64,000 bases of DNA from Ignavibacteriales bacterium (GCA_003538625.1 DPRR01000045.1:147883-211882); one strand, 5' to 3'; counted from the first letter of the stretch, positions 16,069 through 26,516 are shown. Numbers and translations: made by a program. Notes: a model not told the origin generated them from the sequence alone.

Positions 16069-19000
16069 TTATTTAACAACAGCTATTTTTATAACAACGG
16101 ATTCAGATTTGCCGCTTGATCCAAGAGCTTCAATCCTTGCAAGGTAAACTCCGCTCTGGATATTACTTACATTCCAAATGGTTTCATTATCAAATCCGCC
16201 GTTAGCATCAGCATTAAGTTCTGCAACAAAATCACCGGCAAGATCAAATATTTTGATGTTTATTTTTGAGTCTTCACTTACAAAATACCGTATAGCAGTT
16301 TCACCATTGTAAACAGGATTCGGATAATTATATGCACGTGAAGTAGGAAAGAATTCGTTTTGTAATAAATTATTTATAGGCTTATCGATACTTGATGAAT
16401 TTGTATTTTTACCAAAGGATTCTGCCCAATCGATTCTGGAATTCACCGAAGAGACTGTCCATCCTCTAAAAAATCCGGATGAATCAAAACCGGCTAAAGC
16501 AATTTTATTATTTGAATTATATAGTACGGCATCAATTCCGTTTGCTTTTTGAAAAGCAAAAGGAAATCCATCAACTAATTTTCCTGTGCCGCCGTCATAT
16601 GAAAAAACTTTTCCGTTTTTCGTAAAACAGACTAACTCGGATTTGCTGTCACCTTCAATATCAGCACTAAGCGGTAATCCTTTGAATTCATCTCCATCTT
16701 TAAGTTCGATCGGAAAATAATCTGCAGATGCGCCATTTATATTGAACGCATAAATTTTGTTTCCCTGATTTGTAATGATATAATTGTTTCCATCATTTTT
16801 TAGATCTGCCATTGAAAATGATGAAAGCGTTTCCAACCCCGGTGCGTTAATTGCCCTAACCAGTTTATCATTTTGAATAACATAAAAGAAGTACTGATCT
16901 GATTTCGATCCCGAGACTATTGATATCACATTACTTTCATTATCGACAGAAGTTATCATCCTGAATAATTTTCCATCGCGAAATTGTACAACAACTCCAT
17001 CACAATAAACCAAATCATATTTATCATTGTTATCAAGTTTACTTGCTATTGCATAGATTTTTGAATTGATCAATGATATCTGATTTACTTGTGCGCCGTT
17101 GTCAACAACCACTTCGGATTTTGGGACAGGATTTCCATTAACCAGAGATTCCAGATCAAAGATTAAAATTTTGCCATCGATTGTTCCAAAGAGTATTTCA
17201 TAAGTTTCAGTAAGCGTTTTCCTCACCACGGGTGCCGTTGAAATTATTTCACTCAGGTTTGTATTACCGGTTGTTGAGGATGATCCATTAAACATCCAGA
17301 AGTTTATACTTGAAGGAAATTGTTGAGCCGGACTACCAACGTGCACACCAAAGACATAACTCGTATTTCCAAATTTTAAAGAAACAGGTTTGAAATCCGA
17401 AAAATCATTTATGGTTTCTAAAATTGAATTTCCATCAGATATGCTCATGTAACCCGGTGAATTAACTGCAAAATTGTTTTCTAATCCTTCAACAGCTGTA
17501 ATGTTTAATCCCTCTAAAGATGGGAATCCATTTGAAACAAAAGTTGGTTTAATTATTGAATCACCAAATTCAATTTTAAATGTCATTTTGTTTGCGATGG
17601 AAGAAAAATCTTTTATGGTTATTAAACTATTTGCACCTGAGTTAGTTCTGGTATCAGGGCGGGAATCCTTATTAAAAATATTCTTAAAGAGCGGGGCTTT
17701 GTTGCCTGCGTACCATAAATCCTGGTCAGTTCCTTCACCAATAACTTCATCGCCAAAGATGGTTATAAATTTTTCACCAATATCCTGAACGCCATCAGCT
17801 TCTTCAACATCAACACCGCGTTTTTTTTTGTCGGTATTTATTTTGTTCTCAGCCAATTTTTCATTTATTACATTTTCATCAATATGCCATATAACGATAC
17901 CGTTGCCGGGTAATGCCCAATCAAATTCATCAACATCAATTACTACTCCGAAAAGTGAATCTGTATCGTAACTATAAAATCCGGTAGAATCTTTGATAAA
18001 ATTTTTAGAAAAAATATTTCCGCCTGATTTTAGAGTCAACTGCGCACCATTATTCAATACATCCCGCTGTCTGTTCTCAATTAGATAATATTCCGTTGCA
18101 TTTAATGGCACTTTTAAAATAACTGTGTCAGAAATAGCGGCGGCTAATTTAGAAACCACGTTTAGATGATAGTTACCGGGATTGATTTCAACAGGTACAG
18201 CCCAACCAAGTTTGATTTTTTCCCAGGCAGATGGCTCGGGAGGAAAACATCCATTGTATGCAAAGATTGATTGTCCATCCATTAAACCAAATCTTCCAAT
18301 TGCACTAAGCCCTGTGTTTGTATCAAACAAGTCAGGCAATCCGAGATGACTTGCAACGCTTGCAGCTAATAAACCGTTTATTGTAATCTCGAATAAAAAC
18401 TTGCCTGTAATGGTTTCAAGTTCCCTGCTTTCGGTTTCCGGAATTATCATTGAGTTTTTAATTTTGAAAGTTCCGTTTGCAACCGGGAATCCATCAAAAT
18501 CAGAACCGAAAATATTTTTTAAAGAATTTTCTCCCAGATAAACCGAGGGTAAATCGCGCTCATTGCCAATACTTCCGGGTAAAGAAATATCCCTTCCAAC
18601 TCCGGCATGAAAAATCACAAATAGATTATAATCTGAAAAATTCAAACCTGCATACATTTGATCTGCTTTTGTCCAAACTTCCTGAGCATACTGTCCCATC
18701 GGAGTAAAATCATCTGAACCGGGAACCGGAGAATAATTTCTCATCGTTTTTGAAACAGAAAATGTATCCGGTAAAATGGTAAACTGGATGTTGACTTTTC
18801 CGTTTGAGACTTTTTGATAATAGTTTTTTACAAAAGTCAGATGAGTCTCGAAATAATCTCTGTCATGTGGTAAAGGATCTAAAATATCATTACCATAATT
18901 CTGAGAATAAATCGATCCGAACTTACCATTTCCAAAAGTTGCACCATCACGATCTTCCTGAAAATTAACCATCACAGCTAAAATTTTAACAGTATCATCG

Positions 19001-19122
19001 GCAAGTACTGTAACATTTTGATTTGGGGTTGGGTTTGGATTTATTTTTCCGATAAAACTTTGGGCAGATAAACTGCCCAAAGTTATTAAACTGATTGCTA
19101 GAGTTAGAACATTTTTAAGCAT
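16069..19122 (-). CDS. T9SS-secreted M6-like protein with a degenerate zinc site (probable pseudo-peptidase)
   Basis: The 1017-residue protein has a signal peptide (1-20), an M6/immune-inhibitor-A-like domain (about 40-330), repetitive beta-rich sequence, and a C-terminal T9SS sorting domain starting YNYPNPVYNGETAIRYF and ending KIAVVK. M6 enzymes carry HExGHxLGLPDLYD; here the equivalent is A254-S-V-A-S258 followed by HLGLPDLFD, so both zinc histidines and the catalytic glutamate are missing while the flanking fold motif is retained. It is therefore probably non-catalytic, perhaps a binding protein. It lies 6 bases after porV, suggesting it is a native substrate of that secretion system. Confidence 0.85.
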   Translation of the reverse strand: MLKNVLTLAISLITLGSLSAQSFIGKINPNPTPNQNVTVLADDTVKILAVMVNFQEDRDGATFGNGKFGSIYSQNYGNDILDPLPHDRDYFETHLTFVKNYYQKVSNGKVNIQFTILPDTFSVSKTMRNYSPVPGSDDFTPMGQYAQEVWTKADQMYAGLNFSDYNLFVIFHAGVGRDISLPGSIGNERDLPSVYLGENSLKNIFGSDFDGFPVANGTFKIKNSMIIPETESRELETITGKFLFEITINGLLAASVASHLGLPDLFDTNTGLSAIGRFGLMDGQSIFAYNGCFPPEPSAWEKIKLGWAVPVEINPGNYHLNVVSKLAAAISDTVILKVPLNATEYYLIENRQRDVLNNGAQLTLKSGGNIFSKNFIKDSTGFYSYDTDSLFGVVIDVDEFDWALPGNGIVIWHIDENVINEKLAENKINTDKKKRGVDVEEADGVQDIGEKFITIFGDEVIGEGTDQDLWYAGNKAPLFKNIFNKDSRPDTRTNSGANSLITIKDFSSIANKMTFKIEFGDSIIKPTFVSNGFPSLEGLNITAVEGLENNFAVNSPGYMSISDGNSILETINDFSDFKPVSLKFGNTSYVFGVHVGSPAQQFPSSINFWMFNGSSSTTGNTNLSEIISTAPVVRKTLTETYEILFGTIDGKILIFDLESLVNGNPVPKSEVVVDNGAQVNQISLINSKIYAIASKLDNNDKYDLVYCDGVVVQFRDGKLFRMITSVDNESNVISIVSGSKSDQYFFYVIQNDKLVRAINAPGLETLSSFSMADLKNDGNNYIITNQGNKIYAFNINGASADYFPIELKDGDEFKGLPLSADIEGDSKSELVCFTKNGKVFSYDGGTGKLVDGFPFAFQKANGIDAVLYNSNNKIALAGFDSSGFFRGWTVSSVNSRIDWAESFGKNTNSSSIDKPINNLLQNEFFPTSRAYNYPNPVYNGETAIRYFVSEDSKINIKIFDLAGDFVAELNADANGGFDNETIWNVSNIQSGVYLARIEALGSSGKSESVVIKIAVVK

Positions 19123-19128
19123 AAGAAA

Positions 19129-20286
19129 TTAGATTCCCCTTGGTAATCCTCTTGTTGATTCAGGAACTGCACCCCAACCAATGAGGACAGTAAATCTTAA
19201 TGTATCAGACAGCGGGTGGTTTTCTCCGCCTTTGAAAACAGAAGTTGTTATATAACTAAAATCAAAACCGTAAATATCATATCTTATACCTGCACCGAAT
19301 GTTAAGAATTTTCTGTTACCGTAAGATGGATCTTCATAGAAAAATCCTGTACGAAGAGCAAAGAGAAAATCACCCGGTGTTCCATACCAATATTCAAGTC
19401 CCATTGATGTAACAATATCTCTTAATTCATTTTTGAATGATTCATCAGCCCAGGCTGTAAATATTGCTTTGTAAAACTCGTCTGATGCAGTAGAATCTCT
19501 ATGTACCAATAATTTGCTGAAATCTAATGTGTAGATAAGACTATTAAATTCATCATCGATAACCTTATACGCAAATCCTAATCTAAAATTAGTAGGGATT
19601 GGATCTGCCTGTGCTTTATCTATGTAATAAATTTTTGGACCAAGATTACTTAGATTAATACCAAGACTAAATTTGCCGCCAATGTCTTCGTCAATTAATG
19701 GAAGAACAAATTTTTCAGGACGCCACATTGTTGCTATATCAAAACTTACGGAAGTTGCGACTCCGCTGCCCTGCTCTTCTGCTGTGGGCTGATCTGACAA
19801 CCGGCTGTGAATTAATCTGAAGTTAAATCCCAATCCCCAATCGGTTGAAAGTTTTGTGGCATAACCTACAGTAAGCGCCGCATCAAAGGATCTGAAAGTT
19901 CCGATAGGTGTCGGATCAGCTTCGCCCGTTCTTACAAACTCACCAAAGTTCATATACGTTATGCTGCCTGTAATACTGCCGCTCAGTTCTTCAAAGTATT
20001 GTCTATAAGTCAGATAATCATAAAAAAGATCAAGATTGAACTGAGGAAGCCAGTTACTGTGTGTAATGCTTACTTCAGTTCCTGTCAGGAATGCGATTCC
20101 TGCGGGGTTCCAAAAAATTGCGGCAGAATTGTCTGCCAAACCGGAACCAGATTCACCTATACCACCTGCGCGCGAATCAGGGGCAAGCAGTAGAAAAGGA
20201 ACAGCAGCTTCACCTTGTGCATACGATACTTTGGCAAATAACCCAAACAGCATGCTGATCATCATTAGCCTGAGAACTATTTTCAT
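19129..20286 (-). CDS. porV: T9SS outer-membrane protein PorV (LptO)
   Basis: The 385-residue protein has a signal peptide (1-23) and then the PorV-type opening AAVPFLLLAPDSRAGGIGESG, with SAAIFWNPAGIAFL close behind, followed by a FadL-like beta-barrel. In the type IX secretion system PorV shuttles folded cargo from the translocon to the sortase PorU on the outer membrane. It follows porU by about 100 bases, the same neighbour pairing as in Bacteroidetes, and precedes a T9SS-tailed protein. The C-terminus is intact. Confidence 0.92.
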   Translation of the reverse strand: MKIVLRLMMISMLFGLFAKVSYAQGEAAVPFLLLAPDSRAGGIGESGSGLADNSAAIFWNPAGIAFLTGTEVSITHSNWLPQFNLDLFYDYLTYRQYFEELSGSITGSITYMNFGEFVRTGEADPTPIGTFRSFDAALTVGYATKLSTDWGLGFNFRLIHSRLSDQPTAEEQGSGVATSVSFDIATMWRPEKFVLPLIDEDIGGKFSLGINLSNLGPKIYYIDKAQADPIPTNFRLGFAYKVIDDEFNSLIYTLDFSKLLVHRDSTASDEFYKAIFTAWADESFKNELRDIVTSMGLEYWYGTPGDFLFALRTGFFYEDPSYGNRKFLTFGAGIRYDIYGFDFSYITTSVFKGGENHPLSDTLRFTVLIGWGAVPESTRGLPRGI

Positions 20287-20388
20287 TTTTATCCTCCGAG
20301 ATAAATAAATTTATTAAGAATTCTAATCAATTTTAAGCGTTAAATATAACTAATTACACATATATGAAACTCATTTTTTTATAGCGGA

Positions 20389-23300
20389 TTATTTAATCAC
20401 CGCTAACTTACCAAGTACACTTTTACTGTATTCACCATCTACAGATTTTATTATAACCTTATAAAGATATGTACCATTTGCAAGTTTATCTCCATCCGCA
20501 TCTCTGCCATCCCAATCGACTACAACAAATTTATCATTAACGTTAGTTTGTTCAATTTCCTTAATCAATCTTCCGGCTATAGTGTAAACTTTAATTTTTA
20601 CATCAATTGGTTTCGTTAAGTTTTGCTGGAAAGTAAATTGAGTTCTTTCGCTAAATGGATTTGGATAATTATAAATATCCCTGATAACCAGGTCATTTCC
20701 ATCCACGACTGTAAAAAAAGTATTTTGCTCTGATAAATTATTAAACACATCCCATGCTTTTACAAGTAATTCATGATCTCCATTTTCAAGAGCAGAAAAT
20801 TTATAATTTATAGAACCTGATCTTCCGCCGGCATCAAGATCACCGGTAAAATAATTTGTAAAATCTATTGGATTTGTTAGCTGCTGATTCAATACACCTT
20901 CAAGTTTATGACCAACTCCTGTGCCTGTTGTATTCAAACCGGTCTCATCAGAAAGCTTAACAATTAAATTTGGATTTTGATTTACAAGATAACCGTTGTT
21001 ATAAGCTATGTCATCAAAATAAATTTCGATATCAGGTCCTTTACCATCATTAACAATTGAGCTATCGGTACCACCGACAATAATTTTATTTGTATATCCA
21101 AGTCCATCCACAGTACTATTTAGAAAATATAAGATAACCTTCCCATTTTTATTTTCGTAAGATATATCCTTAGGCACGATAAATTTTTCTGAGAATTTGC
21201 CATTATTAATTGAGACTCTTCCATTAAAAATTACTCCACCCGGCATATTCACAGGAAAATTTCCAATAGCTGATAACAATACTCTTCTTTCAGAATCAAA
21301 AACGGTAAGAAATCCTTCACCATTAAAATCGGTCCATGGTGTGTTATCCGGTTTAAGAATTGTACCTTCAATCGATGTTTTACTTAATGCTTTTATCTGA
21401 ACATCAGCACTTAAATCGTGACCATTAATTGAATCTATATTTGCTGCAAATTGCGGAACAAGTAATCTAAGTGTGGGGTCGCCAAGAATGTTATATTTTT
21501 GATCATTAACTGATGTTGTTTTAGAATTTAATGAAGCTTTACCAATAGGAATTCCAAGATTTAAAGTATCCTTTCCAGAGTTGAAAAGATTGGTCACAAA
21601 TTTATACATCAATGCTTCATTGGATCCTGCAAAAACTAATCTTGAGGCAGTAAAGCTTGCAATTGCTCCTGCATTTGGTAAAAACATAAGTGCCTCAGCC
21701 GCACTTTGATAATTAGGAATATCAAAGTATCCAAAATCGCATGTAGCAGCACCTAAGAAAAAATATTTATCATTTTTTAATTGAGGTAAAACAACACTTT
21801 TTTCAAAAATCACTTCATGCGCCCAAAGTTCCGGGCTCCCGTGTCCAAAATAGTTTAAAAATAATGTTCCCGAGTTTATTGCATCTAATATTGCTTTGTT
21901 AACATCAGGTTTTCTTCTACCCTGTCCAGTAATTACATCCGGATAAGCTGCGCTGTAAATTTTATTAAAGTTAAAAGATTTTGGAAAATAAATATTAGCT
22001 AAATTTTCTGATGGCTTAGTATGTAAATCACCTTCATAAGTTCCATCAGATTTTAAACCATCGTCTGCAACAAGAGTGATTAAATTTCTCCAATCACCTC
22101 TTACCTGATTTAACTCATAATCCTCAATTTTGTTAACCATAAGATTAGCTGTATTTTGATTTGCGCATGTAATTCTTCCTAAAGCCAAATCCGGTTTAAA
22201 ATCAGGACCGGAAACACGCACAAAAAAATCGTCCGTTGTATAGGAATCTCCACCGCTCACCAGAATTAAAGATTCTTCTGACTGCCATGTTGGAACAAAA
22301 TTATCGCCGTAACCTTCAACATTTTTATAATCATAAGTTCCTTTACCAAACATAAGCACGTACTGTGGTTTGATTACCCAATTATCAAATGCATATTTAA
22401 TAAAATCACGTACGCCTGTCGGATCTAACATACCGCCGGAAAATTCATTAAATATTTGATCCACATCAGCAACAAAAGTTGAAATTGTTACAGGTGCTCT
22501 GTTCTCTTTGTAATTCTTTAGATTGTTTGCTGCATCCTTAAATTCTTTGCTGGTTATAACTATAAATTTTGCACCTTGTTCTTCACCTCTAAGATTTGAG
22601 TTTTGTACTTCTACAGGATTAGAAGGAGTTTTAAATGCATCACTTCCCACCGCAAAATATTTTGATTTTTGGGTTGGACTTTCATCAAATTGAAATCGAC
22701 ATTCGCCACCACTGAGCATTGAATAATTTGTTACAACTCTTACATCAGCGAAGTTAGTTATATCGTAAACTCTGATATTGGAAGAAGTAAATCCGCTCAG
22801 ATCGTATTCGATTACTCCGCTGGTTACAGGATTAGTGAAGAATAATAAATTATCATTGAACGCTCTTAATTCTTTGTCATATTGGATGGTGAAATAGTCC
22901 AGATATCCTACTGCCGTTATACCTGAAGGAATAACGCTAAAATTCAGAACACTTCTGTTATCTGGCAAATCTCCGCTAAATGAAAACGACCACGCACTCG
23001 CCACTCCTGCTCTGTACAATGTTGAACCATAACCGGAAAGAATACGCTGAAAAACCTGATTGCCATTTTCAGCTATGTTTAATGTTAATCCGGTTGGTGA
23101 TCCAACAGCGAATCTGAAGTTATAATTAATTGGTGTGCCGCTTATTCTTCCATTAAGACTATTTGTGTAAGTTCTGGAAGTGACCGAAGATGAAAAATCA
23201 TCTCCAAAAAATTGGCGACCTGTTTTTCCCAAATTAATTTTATCTACTTCCCAATCTGCAAAAGCCTGTGTAGAATTTTGATTAAACACCGGAGTAGTGT

Positions 23301-24387
23301 TTAACCCGGGTTTATCGACCATTCTTTTGCCGTTAGCACCGCCGGAAGTTATCCAATAATAATTTTTTTGTGAGTAAGGGTTAACAGCTCTTCTGATGGT
23401 TACGCCGTCACTTGAGTAATCCCAAAAACTGCTGCTTCTTCCATAAAATAATATATAGTCGTCATCATCAAATCTTCCATCATCCTGTCCGATAACCAGA
23501 ATAGCATTCTCAACAAGATCAATTGGTCTTACTGCATCAATGTTTTCGGGATAAGGTTTGCCGCCGTTGTTATAAATTTTTATTGTTCTTGGATCAACAT
23601 TATTCGGGTCAATCCCATATGAAGATAAATTAGCTTTTGTTAATTTATAAATGCCTTCTTCTGTTGTTTCAAATTTTACCCACTTGCCTGTTGCAAGAAC
23701 GCTGTTGGATACTGTAACCTTATTTAATTTTTTATTATTGTTTTGATTGTCCCAGTATTTTGCAACTCCATAATTAATCAATAAACCATCCAGTAAATCA
23801 TCTGCCGGTTTTGGAGATAACGATCCATTATTACTGAAATTTATCTTAAATACAATCTTGTTATAAATTCTTATTTTGTTAAGCGGAGCGTCAAACTTTA
23901 TTGGATTGATATTTATAGTTTGAACGGGAACATCTCTTATTAATCCGAAATCACCAAAAACAACAATATCCTCATCAGACTTGAATTTGTGGTACTCAGG
24001 ATTTTGTCTGTACTCAAATGATGAAGAAAGTGTATCACTTACGGGAGTAGGAACAGGAATAAGCTGCCCGGATAATTCTTTATAAAATGATGAAAGTACT
24101 TCAATGGTATTTCCAAACTCTGATGGCACTCCAACATTTATATTTCGTACTATTATTGAAGGGTAGCCCCAATCATCATAATTTTTTAGTGAACCCGATG
24201 ATAATTCGACTCTTCTAAATGATTTTCCATCAATTGAGATAACAGAAGTATCTGTATAAACCGGGGAATATTCTATAGTTATAGAACTAAAATCCGAAGA
24301 TAAAACTTTGAGTTCCTGCTGGGAATATAAAAGAGATGCGGCTGTGAGAAAAAGTATAATTAAGATCTTGCTATGCATTTCAATCAA
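20389..24387 (-). CDS. porU: T9SS sortase PorU (C25 cysteine peptidase)
   Basis: The 1332-residue protein has a signal peptide (about 1-22), a propeptide-like N-terminal region, and a C25 (gingipain-type) catalytic domain with the dyad H849 in FGHGSPELWAHE and C883 in AATCDFGYFD. It ends with a T9SS C-terminal domain (YNYPNPFSERTQFTF ... GKLAVIK) including the FlgD-like DWDGRDADGDKLANGTYLYK. PorU removes the C-terminal signal from secreted cargo and attaches it to anionic lipopolysaccharide at the cell surface. The adjacent porV supports the PorU identity over a plain C25 protease. Upstream non-coding sequence is about 115 bases. Confidence 0.92.
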   Translation of the reverse strand: MIEMHSKILIILFLTAASLLYSQQELKVLSSDFSSITIEYSPVYTDTSVISIDGKSFRRVELSSGSLKNYDDWGYPSIIVRNINVGVPSEFGNTIEVLSSFYKELSGQLIPVPTPVSDTLSSSFEYRQNPEYHKFKSDEDIVVFGDFGLIRDVPVQTININPIKFDAPLNKIRIYNKIVFKINFSNNGSLSPKPADDLLDGLLINYGVAKYWDNQNNNKKLNKVTVSNSVLATGKWVKFETTEEGIYKLTKANLSSYGIDPNNVDPRTIKIYNNGGKPYPENIDAVRPIDLVENAILVIGQDDGRFDDDDYILFYGRSSSFWDYSSDGVTIRRAVNPYSQKNYYWITSGGANGKRMVDKPGLNTTPVFNQNSTQAFADWEVDKINLGKTGRQFFGDDFSSSVTSRTYTNSLNGRISGTPINYNFRFAVGSPTGLTLNIAENGNQVFQRILSGYGSTLYRAGVASAWSFSFSGDLPDNRSVLNFSVIPSGITAVGYLDYFTIQYDKELRAFNDNLLFFTNPVTSGVIEYDLSGFTSSNIRVYDITNFADVRVVTNYSMLSGGECRFQFDESPTQKSKYFAVGSDAFKTPSNPVEVQNSNLRGEEQGAKFIVITSKEFKDAANNLKNYKENRAPVTISTFVADVDQIFNEFSGGMLDPTGVRDFIKYAFDNWVIKPQYVLMFGKGTYDYKNVEGYGDNFVPTWQSEESLILVSGGDSYTTDDFFVRVSGPDFKPDLALGRITCANQNTANLMVNKIEDYELNQVRGDWRNLITLVADDGLKSDGTYEGDLHTKPSENLANIYFPKSFNFNKIYSAAYPDVITGQGRRKPDVNKAILDAINSGTLFLNYFGHGSPELWAHEVIFEKSVVLPQLKNDKYFFLGAATCDFGYFDIPNYQSAAEALMFLPNAGAIASFTASRLVFAGSNEALMYKFVTNLFNSGKDTLNLGIPIGKASLNSKTTSVNDQKYNILGDPTLRLLVPQFAANIDSINGHDLSADVQIKALSKTSIEGTILKPDNTPWTDFNGEGFLTVFDSERRVLLSAIGNFPVNMPGGVIFNGRVSINNGKFSEKFIVPKDISYENKNGKVILYFLNSTVDGLGYTNKIIVGGTDSSIVNDGKGPDIEIYFDDIAYNNGYLVNQNPNLIVKLSDETGLNTTGTGVGHKLEGVLNQQLTNPIDFTNYFTGDLDAGGRSGSINYKFSALENGDHELLVKAWDVFNNLSEQNTFFTVVDGNDLVIRDIYNYPNPFSERTQFTFQQNLTKPIDVKIKVYTIAGRLIKEIEQTNVNDKFVVVDWDGRDADGDKLANGTYLYKVIIKSVDGEYSKSVLGKLAVIK

Positions 24388-24503
24388 ACTAATTATGAAT
24401 GGATTTTATATTTGGTTCCGATTTTTTAATGTAGCAAGGATCTGTAAAAGTTTCTCCTAAATTTTAACCAAAAATGCTATCTATTTATCAAATAGTCAAG
24501 TCT

Positions 24504-24953
24504 TTATATCAGTTGCGTTTTCCTTAGATCATCTAATAATTGTCTTGTATCCACAAAAAACATTGGCAAAGTCAGCCGCTCAAATTTTATTGTCTTATCT
24601 TTTCCAACCAAAACAAGCTTTCTTTTGTTATTTCCCAATAAATTTATTGCTTCAAAATACTTGCTTACATTTTTTTCAGGGTCGCTTAAAACGGGAAAAT
24701 CAATTTTATTATTTTCACAAAATGAACTATGTGAATCGACTGGCTCAATATTTACACCAACAATTCGAATTCCAAATTTACCAAGCTCTTTTTGATTTAA
24801 TGAATAATCAACTAATTGTTTTGTACAAACCGGCGAATTATCTTTTGGATAAAATACAAGTAATACATCGTGATCAAGATTCTCATATAAATCGAACTTA
24901 TTATTGAATTGATCCTTTAGTTGAAAATTTTCTACATGTGTTCCGATCTTCAT
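24504..24953 (-). CDS. Peroxiredoxin (AhpC/TSA family)
   Basis: The 149-residue thiol peroxidase has a thioredoxin fold with the peroxidatic cysteine in YPKDNSPVCTKQL (about residue 43). A second cysteine occurs about 37 residues later (SSFCENNK), so it may be a two-cysteine type, but it lacks the CxxxxC spacing of Bcp. It reduces hydroperoxides in the cytoplasm. The gene overlaps the end of the HD hydrolase gene by 4 bases and ends the operon with nth. Confidence 0.88.
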   Translation of the reverse strand: MKIGTHVENFQLKDQFNNKFDLYENLDHDVLLVFYPKDNSPVCTKQLVDYSLNQKELGKFGIRIVGVNIEPVDSHSSFCENNKIDFPVLSDPEKNVSKYFEAINLLGNNKRKLVLVGKDKTIKFERLTLPMFFVDTRQLLDDLRKTQLI

Positions 24954-25516
24954 AAACCGAGTAATTCTTTATTCCTTTTCATTGCCTCAATACAAAAACC
25001 AATATGTTCATCCAAAGGGATATTAATTTCCGCGGCGCCATTTAAAATATCATCACGGCTAACAGCCCGGGCGAATGCTTTATCCTTCATTTTCTTTTTT
25101 ACAGAACCAACCTCTACCTCATCAATGCATTTGGATGGACGGACATAAGTTACAGCAGTTATAAAACCAGCCAGTTCATCACAGGCAAATAAATTTTTTT
25201 TAAGAAGAGTATCTCTTGCTACGCCGCTGTAATCTGCGTGCGATAAAATTGAATTAATAAATTCTTCATCAAATCCCTTTTCTCTTAAAATCTCAGCACC
25301 TTTAAATGGATGTTCTTCAGCAGTTGGATATTTTTCGTAATCAAAATCGTGCAATAATGCAACGTTTCCCCAATAAGCAACATCTTCATTTAATTTTTCA
25401 GCATAAGCTTTTACACAGGTTTCAACAGCATAAGCATGCTTTAGCAGACTATCGCTCTTTGTGTATTCCTGTAATAACTGCAGACAGTAATCTCTATCTC
25501 TGCTTCGATCCATCAT
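24950..25516 (-). CDS. HD-domain hydrolase
   Basis: From ATG at 25516, which overlaps the nth stop (ATGA), the protein has 188 residues. It carries an HD phosphohydrolase domain: HAYAVE near residue 24, LLHDFDYEKYPT near 52, and SHADYSG further on, with the metal-binding H...HD...D residues. Such proteins hydrolyse nucleotides or phosphate esters; the substrate is unknown. A longer frame opens upstream at 25573, but it would read through the nth C-terminus, and the ATGA overlap is the more likely start. Confidence 0.87.
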   Translation of the reverse strand: MMDRSRDRDYCLQLLQEYTKSDSLLKHAYAVETCVKAYAEKLNEDVAYWGNVALLHDFDYEKYPTAEEHPFKGAEILREKGFDEEFINSILSHADYSGVARDTLLKKNLFACDELAGFITAVTYVRPSKCIDEVEVGSVKKKMKDKAFARAVSRDDILNGAAEINIPLDEHIGFCIEAMKRNKELLGL

Positions 25517-26172
25517 TTTTTCTTCTTGATTTGTGAAGGAGTGTAACTTGGACATAAATCTGATATAACACATTCATTACATTTAGGCCTGTTGGCGATA
25601 CAGATTTTTCTGCCGTGTGTTGCAAGCCAGTGTGATGAATTTATCCAGTATGATTCAGGTAAAAGTTCTTTTAGTTTTATTTCAATTTTATCCGGATTCT
25701 GTGAATCAATAAATCCAAGCAGGTTGGATAATCTTTTAACGTGGGTATCAACCGCAATAGCCGGAATGCCAAACGCGTTACCAGCAATAACAGATGCAGT
25801 TTTTCTTCCAACACCGGGCAGCTTAACCAGTTCATCAAAATCTGCCGGTACTTTACCTGCGTGATTTTTAATCAGCTCTTCACAACAAGCTTTAATACTT
25901 TTTGCTTTTTGCTTATAAAATCCGGTAGAAAATATTTCTTTTTCCAGTTCCTCATTAGATAGAATTACAAAATCCTGAGGCTTATTATATTTTTTAAATA
26001 ATTCTTTTGTAACGATGTTCACTCTCTCATCTGTGCATTGAGCAGAGAGGATGGTTGATATAAGAAGCTGAAAAGGATTTGAGTAAACAAGTGCTGGTTT
26101 AACTTTTGGATATTCTTTTTTTAAAATATCAAAAATTCTTTTGGCAAAATCAGTATTAATCTTTGATTGCAT
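25513..26172 (-). CDS. nth: Endonuclease III (DNA glycosylase/AP lyase)
   Basis: The 219-residue base-excision repair enzyme removes oxidised pyrimidines and cuts at AP sites. It has the helix-hairpin-helix LPGVGRKTASVIAG (about 112-125) with the catalytic lysine in GRKTA, the catalytic aspartate in AVDTHVKRL, and a C-terminal iron-sulfur motif C-x6-C-x2-C-x5-C (CIANRPKCNECVISDLC). It overlaps the 2Fe-2S protein gene by 17 bases and the HD gene by 4 bases. Confidence 0.96.
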   Translation of the reverse strand: MQSKINTDFAKRIFDILKKEYPKVKPALVYSNPFQLLISTILSAQCTDERVNIVTKELFKKYNKPQDFVILSNEELEKEIFSTGFYKQKAKSIKACCEELIKNHAGKVPADFDELVKLPGVGRKTASVIAGNAFGIPAIAVDTHVKRLSNLLGFIDSQNPDKIEIKLKELLPESYWINSSHWLATHGRKICIANRPKCNECVISDLCPSYTPSQIKKKK

Positions 26173-26500
26173 CTTTATTATACCTGCGATGAGTTATTTT
26201 TAATCTTTCAACCGGAGTGTTATTTATAATATGCGACTGAATAATTTCTTCAACATCATTATTGGTAACACCACCATACCAGATTTGTTCGGGATATACA
26301 ACTATGGACACACCAAATTCACAAGCATCCAGGCAACCCGAAGCGTTTGCTCTAACATCTGCATTCAACCCAAGTTCTTTTAATCTAGATTTGAAATGTT
26401 CACGAATTTCGGGACTACCCTTTTCCGCACAGCAGCCACGTGGATGACCTTCCGGCCTTTTATTCTCGCAGATAAAAATATGTTTATTATATCTTTTCAT
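26156..26500 (-). CDS. Thioredoxin-like 2Fe-2S ferredoxin
   Basis: The 114-residue protein starts MKRYNKHIFICEN and has four cysteines placed as in thioredoxin-like ferredoxins: one at the ICENKRPEGHPRGCC start, a second pair after it, and two in the SGCLDACEFG loop. These proteins carry a 2Fe-2S cluster and often serve as electron carriers in catabolism or biosynthesis. A frame nine codons longer exists, but its start lies inside a terminator hairpin for the upstream tRNAs, so ATG at 26500 is preferred. The 3' end overlaps nth. Confidence 0.85.
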   Translation of the reverse strand: MKRYNKHIFICENKRPEGHPRGCCAEKGSPEIREHFKSRLKELGLNADVRANASGCLDACEFGVSIVVYPEQIWYGGVTNNDVEEIIQSHIINNTPVERLKITHRRYNKDAIKD

Positions 26501-26516
26501 ACTTGCTAAAATAAGA

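Noticed and set aside
17474..17788. 104-codon plus-strand frame inside the M6-like gene
   Set aside because: It is antisense to a long coding region, and its composition looks like a frame shadow.
24545..24907. 120-codon plus-strand frame across the peroxiredoxin gene
   Set aside because: It is opposite a clear peroxiredoxin with an intact active site and has no recognisable domain.
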